Assembly (NCBI RefSeq): GCF_902459525.1
Contig: NZ_LR699166.1
Span: 1,183,501 to 1,247,500, forward strand
From: Sideroxydans sp. CL21
GTDB taxonomy: Bacteria > Pseudomonadota > Gammaproteobacteria > Burkholderiales > Gallionellaceae
Length of the DNA: 64,000 bases
Direction of reading: 5' to 3'
Positions 1 through 8,358 of this stretch are shown here, in pieces. Made by a program: the position numbers and the translations under genes. Under the pieces are notes generated by a model. The model was not told where the DNA came from and made no database searches. It saw only the letters and a program-made list of their open reading frames with translations. Numbering within the stretch: the first letter of the stretch is position 1; every line of letters starts with the position of its first letter.

Positions 1-1
1 A

Positions 2-508
2 CGCTATATCAATTCGCCCGGCATCGGTCTGCTGCAAAAAGTCAGTGAAATACAGCAGGCACTTCTGCTGCTTGGCAGGGACCGGTTTTACCGCTGGCTG
101 TCGCTGCTGTTGTTCGACAGCAAGAAGCCCGGTTATCACGAAAATATCCTGCGCGAACAGGCGCTGACACGCGGTCGCTTCATGGAGATGCTGGCCGGGA
201 AAGGGCGGGTACCTGCCACTGCCGACCAGCTGTTCCTGACCGGCCTTTTTTCATTGATGAGCGTCATGCTGGCGCAGCCGCTCGAAGATGTGCTGAAACA
301 GGTTGCGTTGCCGGAAGCTGTCGCTTCCGCACTCAGGGGCGAGGCAAGCGCGATGCATGATGCGCTGATGCTGGCGATCGCCGTCGAATCGGAGGAGGGA
401 GACATGGCTGCCGCCGCGGCGCAATGCGATTTGGACGCAGCCGAGGTGGCCGGCATGATGATCGAGGCGCTGGCCTGGTCGCAACAGATCGCGGCAGTCA
501 GCGAATAG
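2..508 (+). CDS. EAL-HDOD (YuxH-type) signalling protein, C-terminal part
   Basis: The gene is cut by the left edge of the window, so only the last 168 residues are present. The frame is open from base 2. It reads RYINSPGIGLLQKVSEIQQA, then a segment containing GRDRFYRWLSLLLF. These are typical of the HDOD half of YuxH-type proteins, which have an EAL domain first and HDOD second. HDOD domains resemble HD phosphohydrolases but usually lack the metal ligands and act as signalling or protein-interaction modules. The EAL half, and whether it keeps c-di-GMP phosphodiesterase residues, lies outside the window. The stop is TAG at 506-508. The family call rests on remembered similarity of this C-terminal segment. 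Confidence 0.8.
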   Translation, partial: RYINSPGIGLLQKVSEIQQALLLLGRDRFYRWLSLLLFDSKKPGYHENILREQALTRGRFMEMLAGKGRVPATADQLFLTGLFSLMSVMLAQPLEDVLKQVALPEAVASALRGEASAMHDALMLAIAVESEEGDMAAAAAQCDLDAAEVAGMMIEALAWSQQIAAVSE

Positions 509-585
509 GGCGGCATCGCGATAGTTTGCCTGTCACTGGCCGGATTGTCTTTATCTGTTTTTCGGGTTTGATATGCGGAGGGAAG

Positions 586-1548
586 ATGTTTTGTTCCAAG
601 TGTGGAAGCTCAAACGACGATGCCGCGAAGTTTTGTGTTGGCTGCGGCAATGCACTCTCCCAGTCTGATAAGCCGATTGCAATGCGTCCTGCACAAGCCG
701 AAGAACCAGCAAGTGATCAGGAGTATTACAAAGCCGTTCTGGGACCTATGAACCAGGACTATTACCTGGATCACTTTTCCCGTTTCGATGACGAGGGGAG
801 GACAAGCCCGACCTGGAACTGGTCCGCTTTGCTGGTGACGTTCTACTGGCTGCTCTATCGAAAAATGTGGGTCCACGCCGCGATCTATCTCGCATTTCCA
901 TTCATGCTGTGGGGCTTGTTCTGGATAGTCGGTGCGGTGGCCGGCGGCCTGGTCGGCATCGTGGGCAGTCTGGGTTTTTTCGGGTACGCGGCTGTCGTGC
1001 TGATCGTGATGCCGATGTATGCGAACGCGCTTTACTACAGGCACTGCAGAAAGATGATCGAGACCGTGCGCGCGTCGACGCAAGGCACGCGGAGACAGTT
1101 GGGTGAACTTGCCGGGAAAGGTGGAACGAGCCGCGCCGCGTATGTTTCCATATGGGTGGTCAATTGCGTTGCCATGATCGGGGTTCTAGCGGCCATCGCC
1201 ATACCTGCATACCAGGACCACGCGGCCAGGGTGCGCATGGCTCAGGCGTTGACGGTGGGCAGGGATGCGACGACATATGTCGACGGTTACTTCAACCAGT
1301 ATCGTTCGATCCCGCGCAACCTGGATGCGGCCGACTTCATGTCGTCGCTGCCGCCTTCCGTGAAGGCGGTCAGTGTCGACAACCAGACCGGCACCATCGC
1401 CGTCACGATGAAAGGCGGCAAGGCGATTGACGGCAAATCGCTCAAGTTCGTTTCCGCGATTATTGGTGGCGATCATTTGAGCTGGACCTGCATGAGCGAT
1501 GAGATTCAAGACCGATATCTGCCGCAGGACTGCAGGCGCTCCAGATGA
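586..1548 (+). CDS. Zinc-ribbon / DUF2628 / pilin-like fusion protein
   Basis: This 320-residue membrane protein has three recognisable parts. The N-terminus has paired CxxC motifs (C3, C6, C17, C20), a zinc ribbon. Residues about 57-155 match DUF2628: a WNWSALLVTFYWLLYRKMW segment followed by hydrophobic helices. From about residue 185 a hydrophobic helix containing IGVLAAIAIPAYQDH continues into a globular tail with Cys302 and Cys316, the layout of a type IV pilin with its C-terminal disulphide. The prepilin peptidase site (G-FTLIE) is absent, so the pilin-like part cannot be processed in the usual way. The ATG at 586 was chosen because GGAGG lies just upstream and the zinc ribbon starts there; an open frame extends further upstream but overlaps the preceding gene. 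Function is unknown; membrane location is inferred. Confidence 0.8.
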   Translation: MFCSKCGSSNDDAAKFCVGCGNALSQSDKPIAMRPAQAEEPASDQEYYKAVLGPMNQDYYLDHFSRFDDEGRTSPTWNWSALLVTFYWLLYRKMWVHAAIYLAFPFMLWGLFWIVGAVAGGLVGIVGSLGFFGYAAVVLIVMPMYANALYYRHCRKMIETVRASTQGTRRQLGELAGKGGTSRAAYVSIWVVNCVAMIGVLAAIAIPAYQDHAARVRMAQALTVGRDATTYVDGYFNQYRSIPRNLDAADFMSSLPPSVKAVSVDNQTGTIAVTMKGGKAIDGKSLKFVSAIIGGDHLSWTCMSDEIQDRYLPQDCRRSR

Positions 1549-1616
1549 AGCAACGCATCCATGACGGTCGGGGGCAGACCATTCCTGCCTGAAGCCGGTT
1601 CCGAAATCAGCATTTC

Positions 1617-2198
1617 ATGAAAACACTGATGAGTGTCTTGCCTTCCCGACCATCCCGATCCGGACACAAGGGTCACCTCACTTTTCGCTGTGCCGACGCG
1701 ACCGACGTGAACGCTATTGTTGCACTCGTCAATTCCGCCTACCGCGGCGAATCCAGCCGCGCCGGATGGACGACCGAGGCGGATATCCTGGGCGGGCAGC
1801 GTACCGATGCGGAGGAGATCTTGCGCCTGATTGCGGAAGACGATTCGGCGATCCTGCTGTGTCTGCTCGGTGACGAGATCATCGGCTCGGTGCATGTGGA
1901 GCGGGTGGATGCGGCAACAGCGTACATGGGCATGCTGGTAATCAGGCCGGCGCTGCAGGGGCAGGGACTGGGTCGCTGCCTGATGAACGAGGCGGAGCGC
2001 TTTGTGCGTGCGGAGTGGGGTGCTGCGTGCATGCAGATGCAGGTGATCACGCTACGGCATGAGTTGATCGCCTATTACGAGCGGCGCGGTTATCAGCGTA
2101 CTGGGGAAAACAGAGCGTTCCCGGCTACCGATCCGAGATTCGGCCTGCCCAGGGTGGAGGGGTTGATGTTCGAGGTACTGGAGAAACCCTTGGGCTGA
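1617..2198 (+). CDS. GNAT-family N-acetyltransferase
   Basis: This 193-residue protein has the GNAT fold signature. A strand pair around GMLVIRPALQGQGLG gives the acetyl-CoA pyrophosphate loop (Q-x-x-G-x-G/A; here QGQGLG). A later YYERRGYQRTG segment is the typical C-terminal beta-bulge region. The first 20 residues (SRPSRSGHKGH) are basic and not part of the domain. GNAT enzymes move an acetyl group from acetyl-CoA to an amine; the substrate cannot be read from sequence. It stands alone, 68 bp after the zinc-ribbon gene, and is convergent with the small gene that follows, leaving no gap between them. Confidence 0.85.
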   Translation: MKTLMSVLPSRPSRSGHKGHLTFRCADATDVNAIVALVNSAYRGESSRAGWTTEADILGGQRTDAEEILRLIAEDDSAILLCLLGDEIIGSVHVERVDAATAYMGMLVIRPALQGQGLGRCLMNEAERFVRAEWGAACMQMQVITLRHELIAYYERRGYQRTGENRAFPATDPRFGLPRVEGLMFEVLEKPLG

Positions 2199-2477
2199 TC
2201 AATGTTTCAGGCTGGCGGAAAAGATGGCTTTGGCCTTTTCCGAAAAGTCGAATTTGTTGAATGCGCGTTCGATCTCGGCCTGGTTGCGGCCTTGAGTACG
2301 GTCTTCGAAGCTGATGCCGATGGCCTTGCCGTTGGCGGCCATCGTCTGGAAGGCAAAATGCCAGAGTTGCGTTTCGGCCAGACGCTCGCGCAGCTCGGCT
2401 TCCTTGGTGATCGTGATACCGGCTCTTTTCAGGGAATCCAGGAAATCTTCAAAGGATTCATTGCTCAATCTGCCCAT
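2199..2477 (-). CDS. Conserved small protein of unknown function
   Basis: A 92-residue, soluble, charged protein that I do not recognise. It begins MGRLSNESFEDFLDSLKRAG and is predicted mostly helical, with no signal peptide, membrane segment or cysteine pattern. A GGAG ribosome site precedes the ATG with good spacing, which supports a real gene. It ends immediately against the 3' end of the convergent acetyltransferase gene. A regulatory or adaptor protein is possible from size and charge, but there is no direct evidence. Confidence 0.6.
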   Translation of the reverse strand: MGRLSNESFEDFLDSLKRAGITITKEAELRERLAETQLWHFAFQTMAANGKAIGISFEDRTQGRNQAEIERAFNKFDFSEKAKAIFSASLKH

Positions 2478-2781
2478 TTAAATCTCCGTTGGAATACGGT
2501 GTATTTTCCACCATTAGGCCATTAACGCCGGATTTGTAACAAAGTTGACACGAAGTCAAAACAAAAAAAGTGACGGAATCAAATTGTCGGGAGAGCAACA
2601 GGGTTGCTGCGCGGCAGAACTATTGATCCGGCACGTTTTTAACCTCATTGCCGTTCGTGCTGAGCCTGTCGAAGCACAAGAATCCATTCACATTTCGACA
2701 AGCTCAATGCGAACGGATTCTTGGATACTGCGTGCCGGATCAATAAAGGTTCATGCCTGAAATATTGTTGACGGCGCGCGC
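2478..2781. other. Intergenic region holding a repeat element
   Basis: This 304 bp gap separates the small unknown gene from the DUF6629 gene. An A-rich stretch lies at about 2555-2575. The middle is occupied by the inverted-repeat element at 2621-2745. I see no convincing gene here; a short frame through the element has no ribosome site and reads through the repeat. Confidence 0.6.
2621..2745. repeat. 125 bp nested inverted-repeat element (MITE/REPIN-like)
   Basis: The ends form a perfect 15 bp inverted repeat: TATTGATCCGGCACG at 2621-2635 and its exact complement at 2731-2745. Inside is a second, imperfect pair, GTTCGTGCTGAGCCTGTCGAA-type (2653-2673 against 2694-2714, 17 of 21 positions). 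The inner motif resembles a dispersed intergenic palindrome common in proteobacterial genomes that, when mistranslated, reads FALSLSK and RQAQHER. Non-autonomous mobile or REP-like origin is inferred; no target-site duplication is obvious. Confidence 0.7.
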
Positions 2782-3462
2782 TCAGACCGTGACGGGTTTT
2801 GACTTCGCAACAAGACTGCGGACCATGTAGACAAGATAGAGCGAGATCAGGGCGGCGAAGAAACACCAGACAGAGACGTAGGCATAACCGTAGATCGTTG
2901 ATGCCAGTACACTGGACAAGGCAACCAGCAAGCCGAAGATATTGATCAGCCTGTGGCTGGAGAGGAGCAGCGGCACCAGAGTGGTCAGGGCATAGAGTGC
3001 GGCAGGCGTGATCGGCAGGTGGATGGAATCGCGATAGGGCACGGAAAATTTGTAGACGATGGAATGTTCCCTTATCGCGATGTTCATCCATTCGGGATGG
3101 GAGAGCATGACGGAAAAGACCAGCGTACCGGCGAATGCGCCGAAGACCGTGCAGCCGCCAATGACCAACCTGCGGATATTCCCGGGCTCGACAACGTAGC
3201 TGCTGAGCCCCAGCCACCACAACCACAGGAAATGCGAAAAGAAATGGAACCCCAGCGCAAACGGCACCGCTGCTTGGACATTCCCCGCATCCAGTTCCTG
3301 CCATACCCGACCCTCGAATGCCTGCTGCAAACCAAAGAAAACGGGTATCAGCCCCCAAGTCCAGTATGGGGTGAGCGATCGCCTGGCTTGCTGCACGGCA
3401 TATAAGCCGGTAGGTACCAGCACGGCAGCGGCGCTATAGCTGACAGTTGCGGAAAAGCACAT
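2782..3462 (-). CDS. DUF6629-family integral membrane protein
   Basis: This 226-residue, very hydrophobic protein has about seven membrane helices. It begins MCFSATVSYSAAAVLVPTG, the hallmark N-terminus of DUF6629 proteins, and has the family's aromatic-rich FHFFSHFLWLWWLG segment in the third or fourth helix. No catalytic motif is visible and the family function is unknown. It follows the MlaF-like gene on the same strand after 93 bp, so co-transcription is possible but not shown. Confidence 0.75.
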   Translation of the reverse strand: MCFSATVSYSAAAVLVPTGLYAVQQARRSLTPYWTWGLIPVFFGLQQAFEGRVWQELDAGNVQAAVPFALGFHFFSHFLWLWWLGLSSYVVEPGNIRRLVIGGCTVFGAFAGTLVFSVMLSHPEWMNIAIREHSIVYKFSVPYRDSIHLPITPAALYALTTLVPLLLSSHRLINIFGLLVALSSVLASTIYGYAYVSVWCFFAALISLYLVYMVRSLVAKSKPVTV

Positions 3463-3555
3463 TGAACAGAAATCTCGGCGGTAATTGCTATGCAGACGAA
3501 ATAATCGAACAAAACATCAAGAGATGCAAATTTTGGAAACGTGCATTGCCGTGCG

Positions 3556-4365
3556 TCAGGCTTCCTTGAGCAATTCTGCCGGATAGGGTTTGCTGGGGTA
3601 GTGGAAGGGGACCGGGCCGTCTGCTTCGCCATGGAGGAATTGTCGGACAAAGGGATCTTGCGAACCGATCATCTCGCCCGTTTCGCCTTTTGCGACCACG
3701 ACGCCGTCGTGGATGAAGTAGATGTAGTCGACGATCTTGAGCGACTCGGCCAGATCGTAGGTCACCACGACGGAGGAGATGCCGAGGGCGTCGTTCAGCT
3801 TGCGGATCAGGTTTGCGATGGTGCTGAGCGAGATCGGGTCGAGACCGGCAAAAGGCTCGTCGTAGATGATCATCGCGGGATCGGTGGCGGTTGCCCGCGC
3901 CATGGCCACACGGCGTTGCATGCCGCCGGAAAGTTGACTCGGCATCAGCGTGTGGACATTGCGCAGACCGACGGCCTGCAACTTCATCAATACCAGGTCG
4001 CGGATAATCTCTTCCGGCAGGTTGGTGTTTTCCCGCAACGGAAAGGCCATGTTGTCGTATACCGACAAGTCGGTGAAGAGGCCGCTGACCTGGAACATCA
4101 TCCCCATCTTCAGCCGTATCTTGTATAACTCCTTGTTGCTGAGTTCATGCAGCACTTTGCCCATGAATTTCACGTTGCCCCGCGACGGATGCAACTGGCC
4201 GCTGAAGTGGCGCAGCAGGGTGGATTTGCCGCTGCCGCTGGCGCCCATGATTCCGACGACCTTGCCACGCGGAATGGTGAGGTTGATGCCCTTCAGCACC
4301 TCGCGCGTGCCATAGGAATGATGCAGGTCGTTCACTTCAAGCAGATTGTCCATAGTTCGATACAA
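3556..4365 (-). CDS. MlaF-like ABC transporter ATP-binding protein
   Basis: A 269-residue ATPase like the cytoplasmic MlaF subunit of phospholipid (Mla) transporters. Walker A is GASGSGKST near residue 43. The signature is LSGGMQRR, Walker B is MIIYDEP with the following FAGLDP, and the C-terminus has the PVPFHYP motif common in MlaF. The usual H-loop His is Tyr here (VVVTYDLAES, codon TAC). No mlaE, mlaD or mlaC gene is adjacent, so this looks like an orphan ATPase. Two starts are possible: TTG at 4365, nine bases after AGGAAG, or ATG at 4353 without a clear ribosome site; I favour TTG. The substrate is inferred from family only. Confidence 0.8.
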   Translation of the reverse strand: MYRTMDNLLEVNDLHHSYGTREVLKGINLTIPRGKVVGIMGASGSGKSTLLRHFSGQLHPSRGNVKFMGKVLHELSNKELYKIRLKMGMMFQVSGLFTDLSVYDNMAFPLRENTNLPEEIIRDLVLMKLQAVGLRNVHTLMPSQLSGGMQRRVAMARATATDPAMIIYDEPFAGLDPISLSTIANLIRKLNDALGISSVVVTYDLAESLKIVDYIYFIHDGVVVAKGETGEMIGSQDPFVRQFLHGEADGPVPFHYPSKPYPAELLKEA

Positions 4366-4492
4366 TGATTAGGCTTCCTGTCGTCATTCTCACATGGAAG
4401 TGGCCGCAATCAAAGGGGCGGCCCAAATCAATCCGCTCCGGTATTGTTTTGTCGGTGTACTGCCAAATAATAATTATAAAACTGGAGGAATC

Positions 4493-5635
4493 GTGGCGAA
4501 AGTTCAGCTTGAACATCGGCATGTGATACTGGGAGAGCCCCTGGCGTTTGATCTTGTCGATCAACACGGAAGAGTGTGGCTCAAATACGGCTATGTGATC
4601 AAGAGTGAAGGCCAGCTGGATAGGCTGATAGACCGGGGCGTCTTTTTCGAGGAAATAATCGACGAGTCGCAGCGGCAGCAGCGGGAGAAAGAAAACGTAT
4701 CTGTCTTTCTGGGCGTCAGTGAACTGGCGGATGAGTTTCAGCAGCTATTCGACCGGAAACAGATCAATTACGGGGAAGTATTGCGTGTCGCCGAACTGAT
4801 CCAGGAGTTATGCGAGCTTGATGGTGATGCGGCGCTGGCCAACATACAACTGTACAGGAACGGCCGCTATTCCCTGCGGCATTCCTTCCTCACCGCGCTG
4901 CTGACCGAGATGCTCTTGAGGCATCTGGAGCGACCGCGGGAGGTCAGGTCTCATGCCCTTGCCGGTGCGTTGACCATGAACATCGGCATGCTGGAGTTGC
5001 AGGACCTGCTGTATCAGCAGAATGTGCCGCTTACGCTCGAACAAAAGAGGGACATCATCGCTCATCCCCAAATGGCAGTCGAGGCGCTGGACAAGCAGGG
5101 CATCGATCATCCCGTCTGGCTCGAGGTCGTCGAACACCATCACGAAATGATCGACGGGTCCGGTTACCCCAAACGTCCGCCCATGAATGTGCTGAGCGTC
5201 GAATCCCAGGCCGTATCGATGGCGGATCGGTTTTGCGCAATGATTTCGGAGCGAAAATATCGCCCAGGAACGCTGTCCAATTTGGCGGCGCAGAATTTGT
5301 TGAGCCGCCAGGCAGCGACCATTGCGCCAGCCCTCGCAAATGCGTTCAGAAAAGAAGTGGGGAACTATCCGCCAGGCACCCTGGTAGCCCTGGCTAACGG
5401 TGAAGTGGCTGTGGTGATCAGGCGATTGTTGAATCCGGAGCATCCCCTGATGCGCAGCCTGAGATCGCCGAGCGGCATCCGTTATGCCGAGCCTCCGAAG
5501 CGAATAGCCAGCGGACCTGTTTTTGCCATCAAGGAAGCCGTGGATGTACAGGTGATCAAGGATTGCGATTGGGCAAGCCTGTGGCCGCGGGTGGAGCTGG
5601 AAGAGAGTAAAGATGGAGAGGCCGGTGCCGCGTGA
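4493..5635 (+). CDS. HD-GYP domain protein with degenerate metal site
   Basis: A 380-residue protein of the HD-GYP class (c-di-GMP phosphodiesterases). The GYP signature HHHEMIDGSGYP is intact (from His215), and two other domain histidines are in place (RHSFLT, AHPQMA). The HD dyad itself is replaced by Met162-Asn163 (ALTMNIGM where active enzymes have LLHDIGK), so metal binding and catalysis are probably lost and the protein may only bind c-di-GMP or a partner. The GTG start at 4493 follows GGAGG by four bases and is preferred to an upstream ATG. The gene is divergent from the MlaF-like gene and stands alone. Confidence 0.8.
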   Translation: MAKVQLEHRHVILGEPLAFDLVDQHGRVWLKYGYVIKSEGQLDRLIDRGVFFEEIIDESQRQQREKENVSVFLGVSELADEFQQLFDRKQINYGEVLRVAELIQELCELDGDAALANIQLYRNGRYSLRHSFLTALLTEMLLRHLERPREVRSHALAGALTMNIGMLELQDLLYQQNVPLTLEQKRDIIAHPQMAVEALDKQGIDHPVWLEVVEHHHEMIDGSGYPKRPPMNVLSVESQAVSMADRFCAMISERKYRPGTLSNLAAQNLLSRQAATIAPALANAFRKEVGNYPPGTLVALANGEVAVVIRRLLNPEHPLMRSLRSPSGIRYAEPPKRIASGPVFAIKEAVDVQVIKDCDWASLWPRVELEESKDGEAGAA

Positions 5636-5739
5636 ACCGACAGAGCGGTCTGGATTCGCGCAGCCGTCCGGTTGTGTGTGGTCATCAGGTTGCCTGGCGG
5701 GGCGGCGTATCTGTCGCGCTTCCCGTGTGATGCATTGAT

Positions 5740-5973
5740 TTATTTCGGCAGGCTCTTGGCATTGTCCTCGGCCTCATCGTCGGCGTGGCGGATCACGGTG
5801 GGCGCCACCGTAATGGTCTCGCCCTTGCGTATGCCGTAATGTTCGTTCAAAAGATGTGCGATAAGATTCGCATGGTTCTGGTCGGGGACGAGCGCCAGCG
5901 TCATGTTATCGGTTTCGGTATGCAGGCTGACGCGAAAGAAATGAGCGGGTATGCGGATGTAAGTGCGATGCAT
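5740..5973 (-). CDS. Small hypothetical protein
   Basis: A 77-residue protein that I do not recognise. It starts MHRTYIRIPAHFFRVSLHTE and ends in an acidic tail (DDEAEDNAKSLPK). The ATG at 5973 is preceded by GGGAGG at ideal spacing, so I prefer it to an ATG 17 codons upstream. No membrane segment, signal peptide or known motif is visible. The gap upstream to the ABC-F gene (5974-6191) holds nothing else I can identify. Confidence 0.55.
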   Translation of the reverse strand: MHRTYIRIPAHFFRVSLHTETDNMTLALVPDQNHANLIAHLLNEHYGIRKGETITVAPTVIRHADDEAEDNAKSLPK

Positions 5974-6191
5974 GTTGGACCTCCCTTTGATGGGCTTGTT
6001 TGTCGGCATTGATCGCTGATACACCCCATCAGTCGCAGCTCAATGGATGGGCGTTCTGCAGACTTGGTGTAACGCTACTGCCGCGCCGTCGTTTTGTAAA
6101 CAAAATAAAAGATATAGACCTTTCCGGACAGGCCGGCAGCCGCAAACGGAAACTGTCGATAAATCAATCAGGACGGACCAGGATTGCTGTC

Positions 6192-8213
6192 TCAGTTTGA
6201 TTCTTCCTTCGCCATCTCCAGTTCCAGCCAGCCTTCTTCCAGCTCCGCAACTTTTGCGGCGAGCCGCAAATGCTCGGCGTTGAGCTGGTTCACTTTCGCG
6301 CGATCCGGATTCGCATAGGTGGCGGGATCGGCGAGTTGCTGGTCGACGGCGGCGAGTTCGGCTTGCGCCGCAGCCAACGCCGTTTCGAGCTTGTTCTGTT
6401 TGGATTGCAGCGCCTTGCGGTTGGGCTTGGGCGCGTTCTGCGAGCGCGGCTTCTCAACCTGCGGTTGCGCGACGGCCTCGCGCGGGCGGCGGGTCTCGAT
6501 CCAGCTCTTGTAGTCTTCGAGGTCGCCGTCGAACAGTTTGGCTTCGCCGTCGGCGACCAGCCACAGTTCGTCGGCCACGGCCCGGATCAGGCTGCGGTCG
6601 TGCGACACGATCACCACGGCGCCGGTGTATTCCTCCAGCGCGATGGTGAGCGCGTCGCGCATGTCGAGGTCGAGGTGGTTGGTGGGTTCGTCCAGCAGCA
6701 ACAGGTGCGGTTTCTGCCAGGCCAGCAGCGCCAATGCGAGGCGGCTCTTTTCGCCGCCGGAGAAGCTGGCTACCGGGCGGTCTTCGCTGTCCCCGGCGAG
6801 ACCGAAACGACCGAGGAAGTTGCGCAGTGCCAGTGTGGTTTCCTTGGGTGCCAGGCGTTCCATGTGTTGCAGCGGTGTGGCGGCGCTGTCGAGATTCTCC
6901 AACTGGTGCTGCGCGAAGTAGCCGATGCGGATATCGGGCGTGAACTCGAGCTTGCCGGCGGTGGGCTGCAGTTCGCCCACCAGCAGCTTGATCAGCGTCG
7001 ACTTGCCCGCGCCGTTGGGGCCGAGCAGGGCGATGCGCGCACCGGCGCGCAGCACCAGCTCAACGTTTTGAAACAGCACCTTGCCGCGAGACTCGCGTAG
7101 CGAGACGTTCGCTCCCTCGCCCGCAGGAATGGAAAGTTGCCTTTCTCGTTCGCTTCCTCGCCCGCTTGCGGGAGAGGATTGAGGAGAGGGTATTCCCGGG
7201 AGAGGGTTGGGGGGAGGGGAATGGGCAGCGCTTTTGCCCTGCCCATTGTCGCCATAGGCGAAGCCCATTTTCTCGGCGCGCAGCAACAGGTCGGGGCTGC
7301 GCTCCGGCGCTTCGATTTCCAGTTCGAAATGGCCGTCGGTGACATGCACGGCGGCGATGCGCGTGATGCGGTCCAGCGCCTTGATGCGGCTTTGCGCCTG
7401 CTTGGCCTTGGTGGCCTGGGCACGGAAGCGGCGCACGAAATCTTCCAGATGGGCGATCTTCTCCTGCTGCTTGTTGAAGGCCTGGTTCTGCTGCGCGATG
7501 CGCTCGGCGCGGGCGCGCTCGAAGTCGTCGTAGTCGCCGGTGTAGGTGTCGATGGTCTGGTCGTGCACATGGGCGATGCGGTTGACGCAGGCATTGAGGA
7601 ATTCGCGGTCGTGCGAGACGAGCAGGATGCTGCCGGGATAGCGCGCCAGGTATTGCTCCAGCCAGAGGATGGCTTCGAGGTCGAGGTGGTTGGTGGGTTC
7701 GTCGAGCAGCAGCAGGTCGGCGCGGTGCATCAGCGCGCGTGCCAAGTTCAGGCGCATGCGCCAGCCGCCGGAGAAGCTGGCGACGGTGCGTTCCAGTGTG
7801 TCGTTGGCGAAACCCAGTCCGTTCAGCAGTTGCGCGGCGCGCGCCTTGGCACCGTAGCCGTCGATGGCTTCATAACGGTGCTGCGCGTCGAACCATGCCG
7901 TATCGTGGTTCTCCTTTGCCAGAGTCTTCTCCAGCAGGCGCAGTTCGGTATCGCCGTCGAGCACGAATTCGAGTGCGGGCATGTCGGAGTTGGCGATCTC
8001 CTGCTCGACGTAGGCGATGGTCTTTCCGGACTGCATGGAGATCTCGCCGCCGTCCGGCTTGATCTCGCCGCGAATCAGTCGGAACAGCGTGGATTTGCCG
8101 CAGCCGTTCTTGCCGACGAGGCCGATGCGCTGGTCGGCGAAGGCCTGTAGATTCACGTTCTGGAGTAGCGGGATGCCGCCTTGCAGGTAAGTCAGGTTCT
8201 GGATATTGAGCAT
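6192..8213 (-). CDS. ABC-F family ATPase (YheS/Uup-like) with repeat insertion
   Basis: A 673-residue soluble protein with two ABC ATPase domains and no membrane part, the ABC-F layout; such proteins act on the ribosome. Domain 1 has Walker A GKNGCGKST and signature FSGGWRMR; domain 2 has GPNGAGKST and FSGGEKSR. The linker between them holds the KAxQAQSRIKAL arm typical of the family, and the C-terminus is a lysine/alanine-rich coiled coil. About 45 residues (roughly 328-375) just before domain 2 are foreign in composition (SPPPNPLPG, SPQSSPASGRG) and correspond to an inserted DNA repeat. The frame is intact, so the gene is probably functional. YheS-like identity is inferred from length and order. 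Confidence 0.9.
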   Translation of the reverse strand: MLNIQNLTYLQGGIPLLQNVNLQAFADQRIGLVGKNGCGKSTLFRLIRGEIKPDGGEISMQSGKTIAYVEQEIANSDMPALEFVLDGDTELRLLEKTLAKENHDTAWFDAQHRYEAIDGYGAKARAAQLLNGLGFANDTLERTVASFSGGWRMRLNLARALMHRADLLLLDEPTNHLDLEAILWLEQYLARYPGSILLVSHDREFLNACVNRIAHVHDQTIDTYTGDYDDFERARAERIAQQNQAFNKQQEKIAHLEDFVRRFRAQATKAKQAQSRIKALDRITRIAAVHVTDGHFELEIEAPERSPDLLLRAEKMGFAYGDNGQGKSAAHSPPPNPLPGIPSPQSSPASGRGSERERQLSIPAGEGANVSLRESRGKVLFQNVELVLRAGARIALLGPNGAGKSTLIKLLVGELQPTAGKLEFTPDIRIGYFAQHQLENLDSAATPLQHMERLAPKETTLALRNFLGRFGLAGDSEDRPVASFSGGEKSRLALALLAWQKPHLLLLDEPTNHLDLDMRDALTIALEEYTGAVVIVSHDRSLIRAVADELWLVADGEAKLFDGDLEDYKSWIETRRPREAVAQPQVEKPRSQNAPKPNRKALQSKQNKLETALAAAQAELAAVDQQLADPATYANPDRAKVNQLNAEHLRLAAKVAELEEGWLELEMAKEESN
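7087..7230. repeat. In-frame GC-rich repeat inside the ABC-F gene
   Basis: The block contains GGAGAGGG (7199-7206), four bases, then GGGGAGGG (7211-7218). It also contains a 19 bp near-perfect direct repeat, CGTTCGCTYCCTCGCCCGC, at 7106-7124 and 7147-7165. The same GGAGAGGG-N4-GGGGAGGG motif recurs in the peptide-importer ATPase gene (52827-52846), and an 18 bp core (7195-7212) matches the tadA insertion (43031-43048) with one difference. Borders are approximate, set by where ABC-F homology resumes. Confidence 0.65.
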
Positions 8214-8358
8214 GGGTGCGATGATAGCAGAAGGGACGGTCTGGCTCGCTCATGGCAATGGGGCTACTATCGCGACGACATCGTGATGCAATGAAATGAA
8301 AGGGAGATAATCGGATAACTTGCTCAAACAGTTTCCTTCAGTTATCCAATCGATCACT

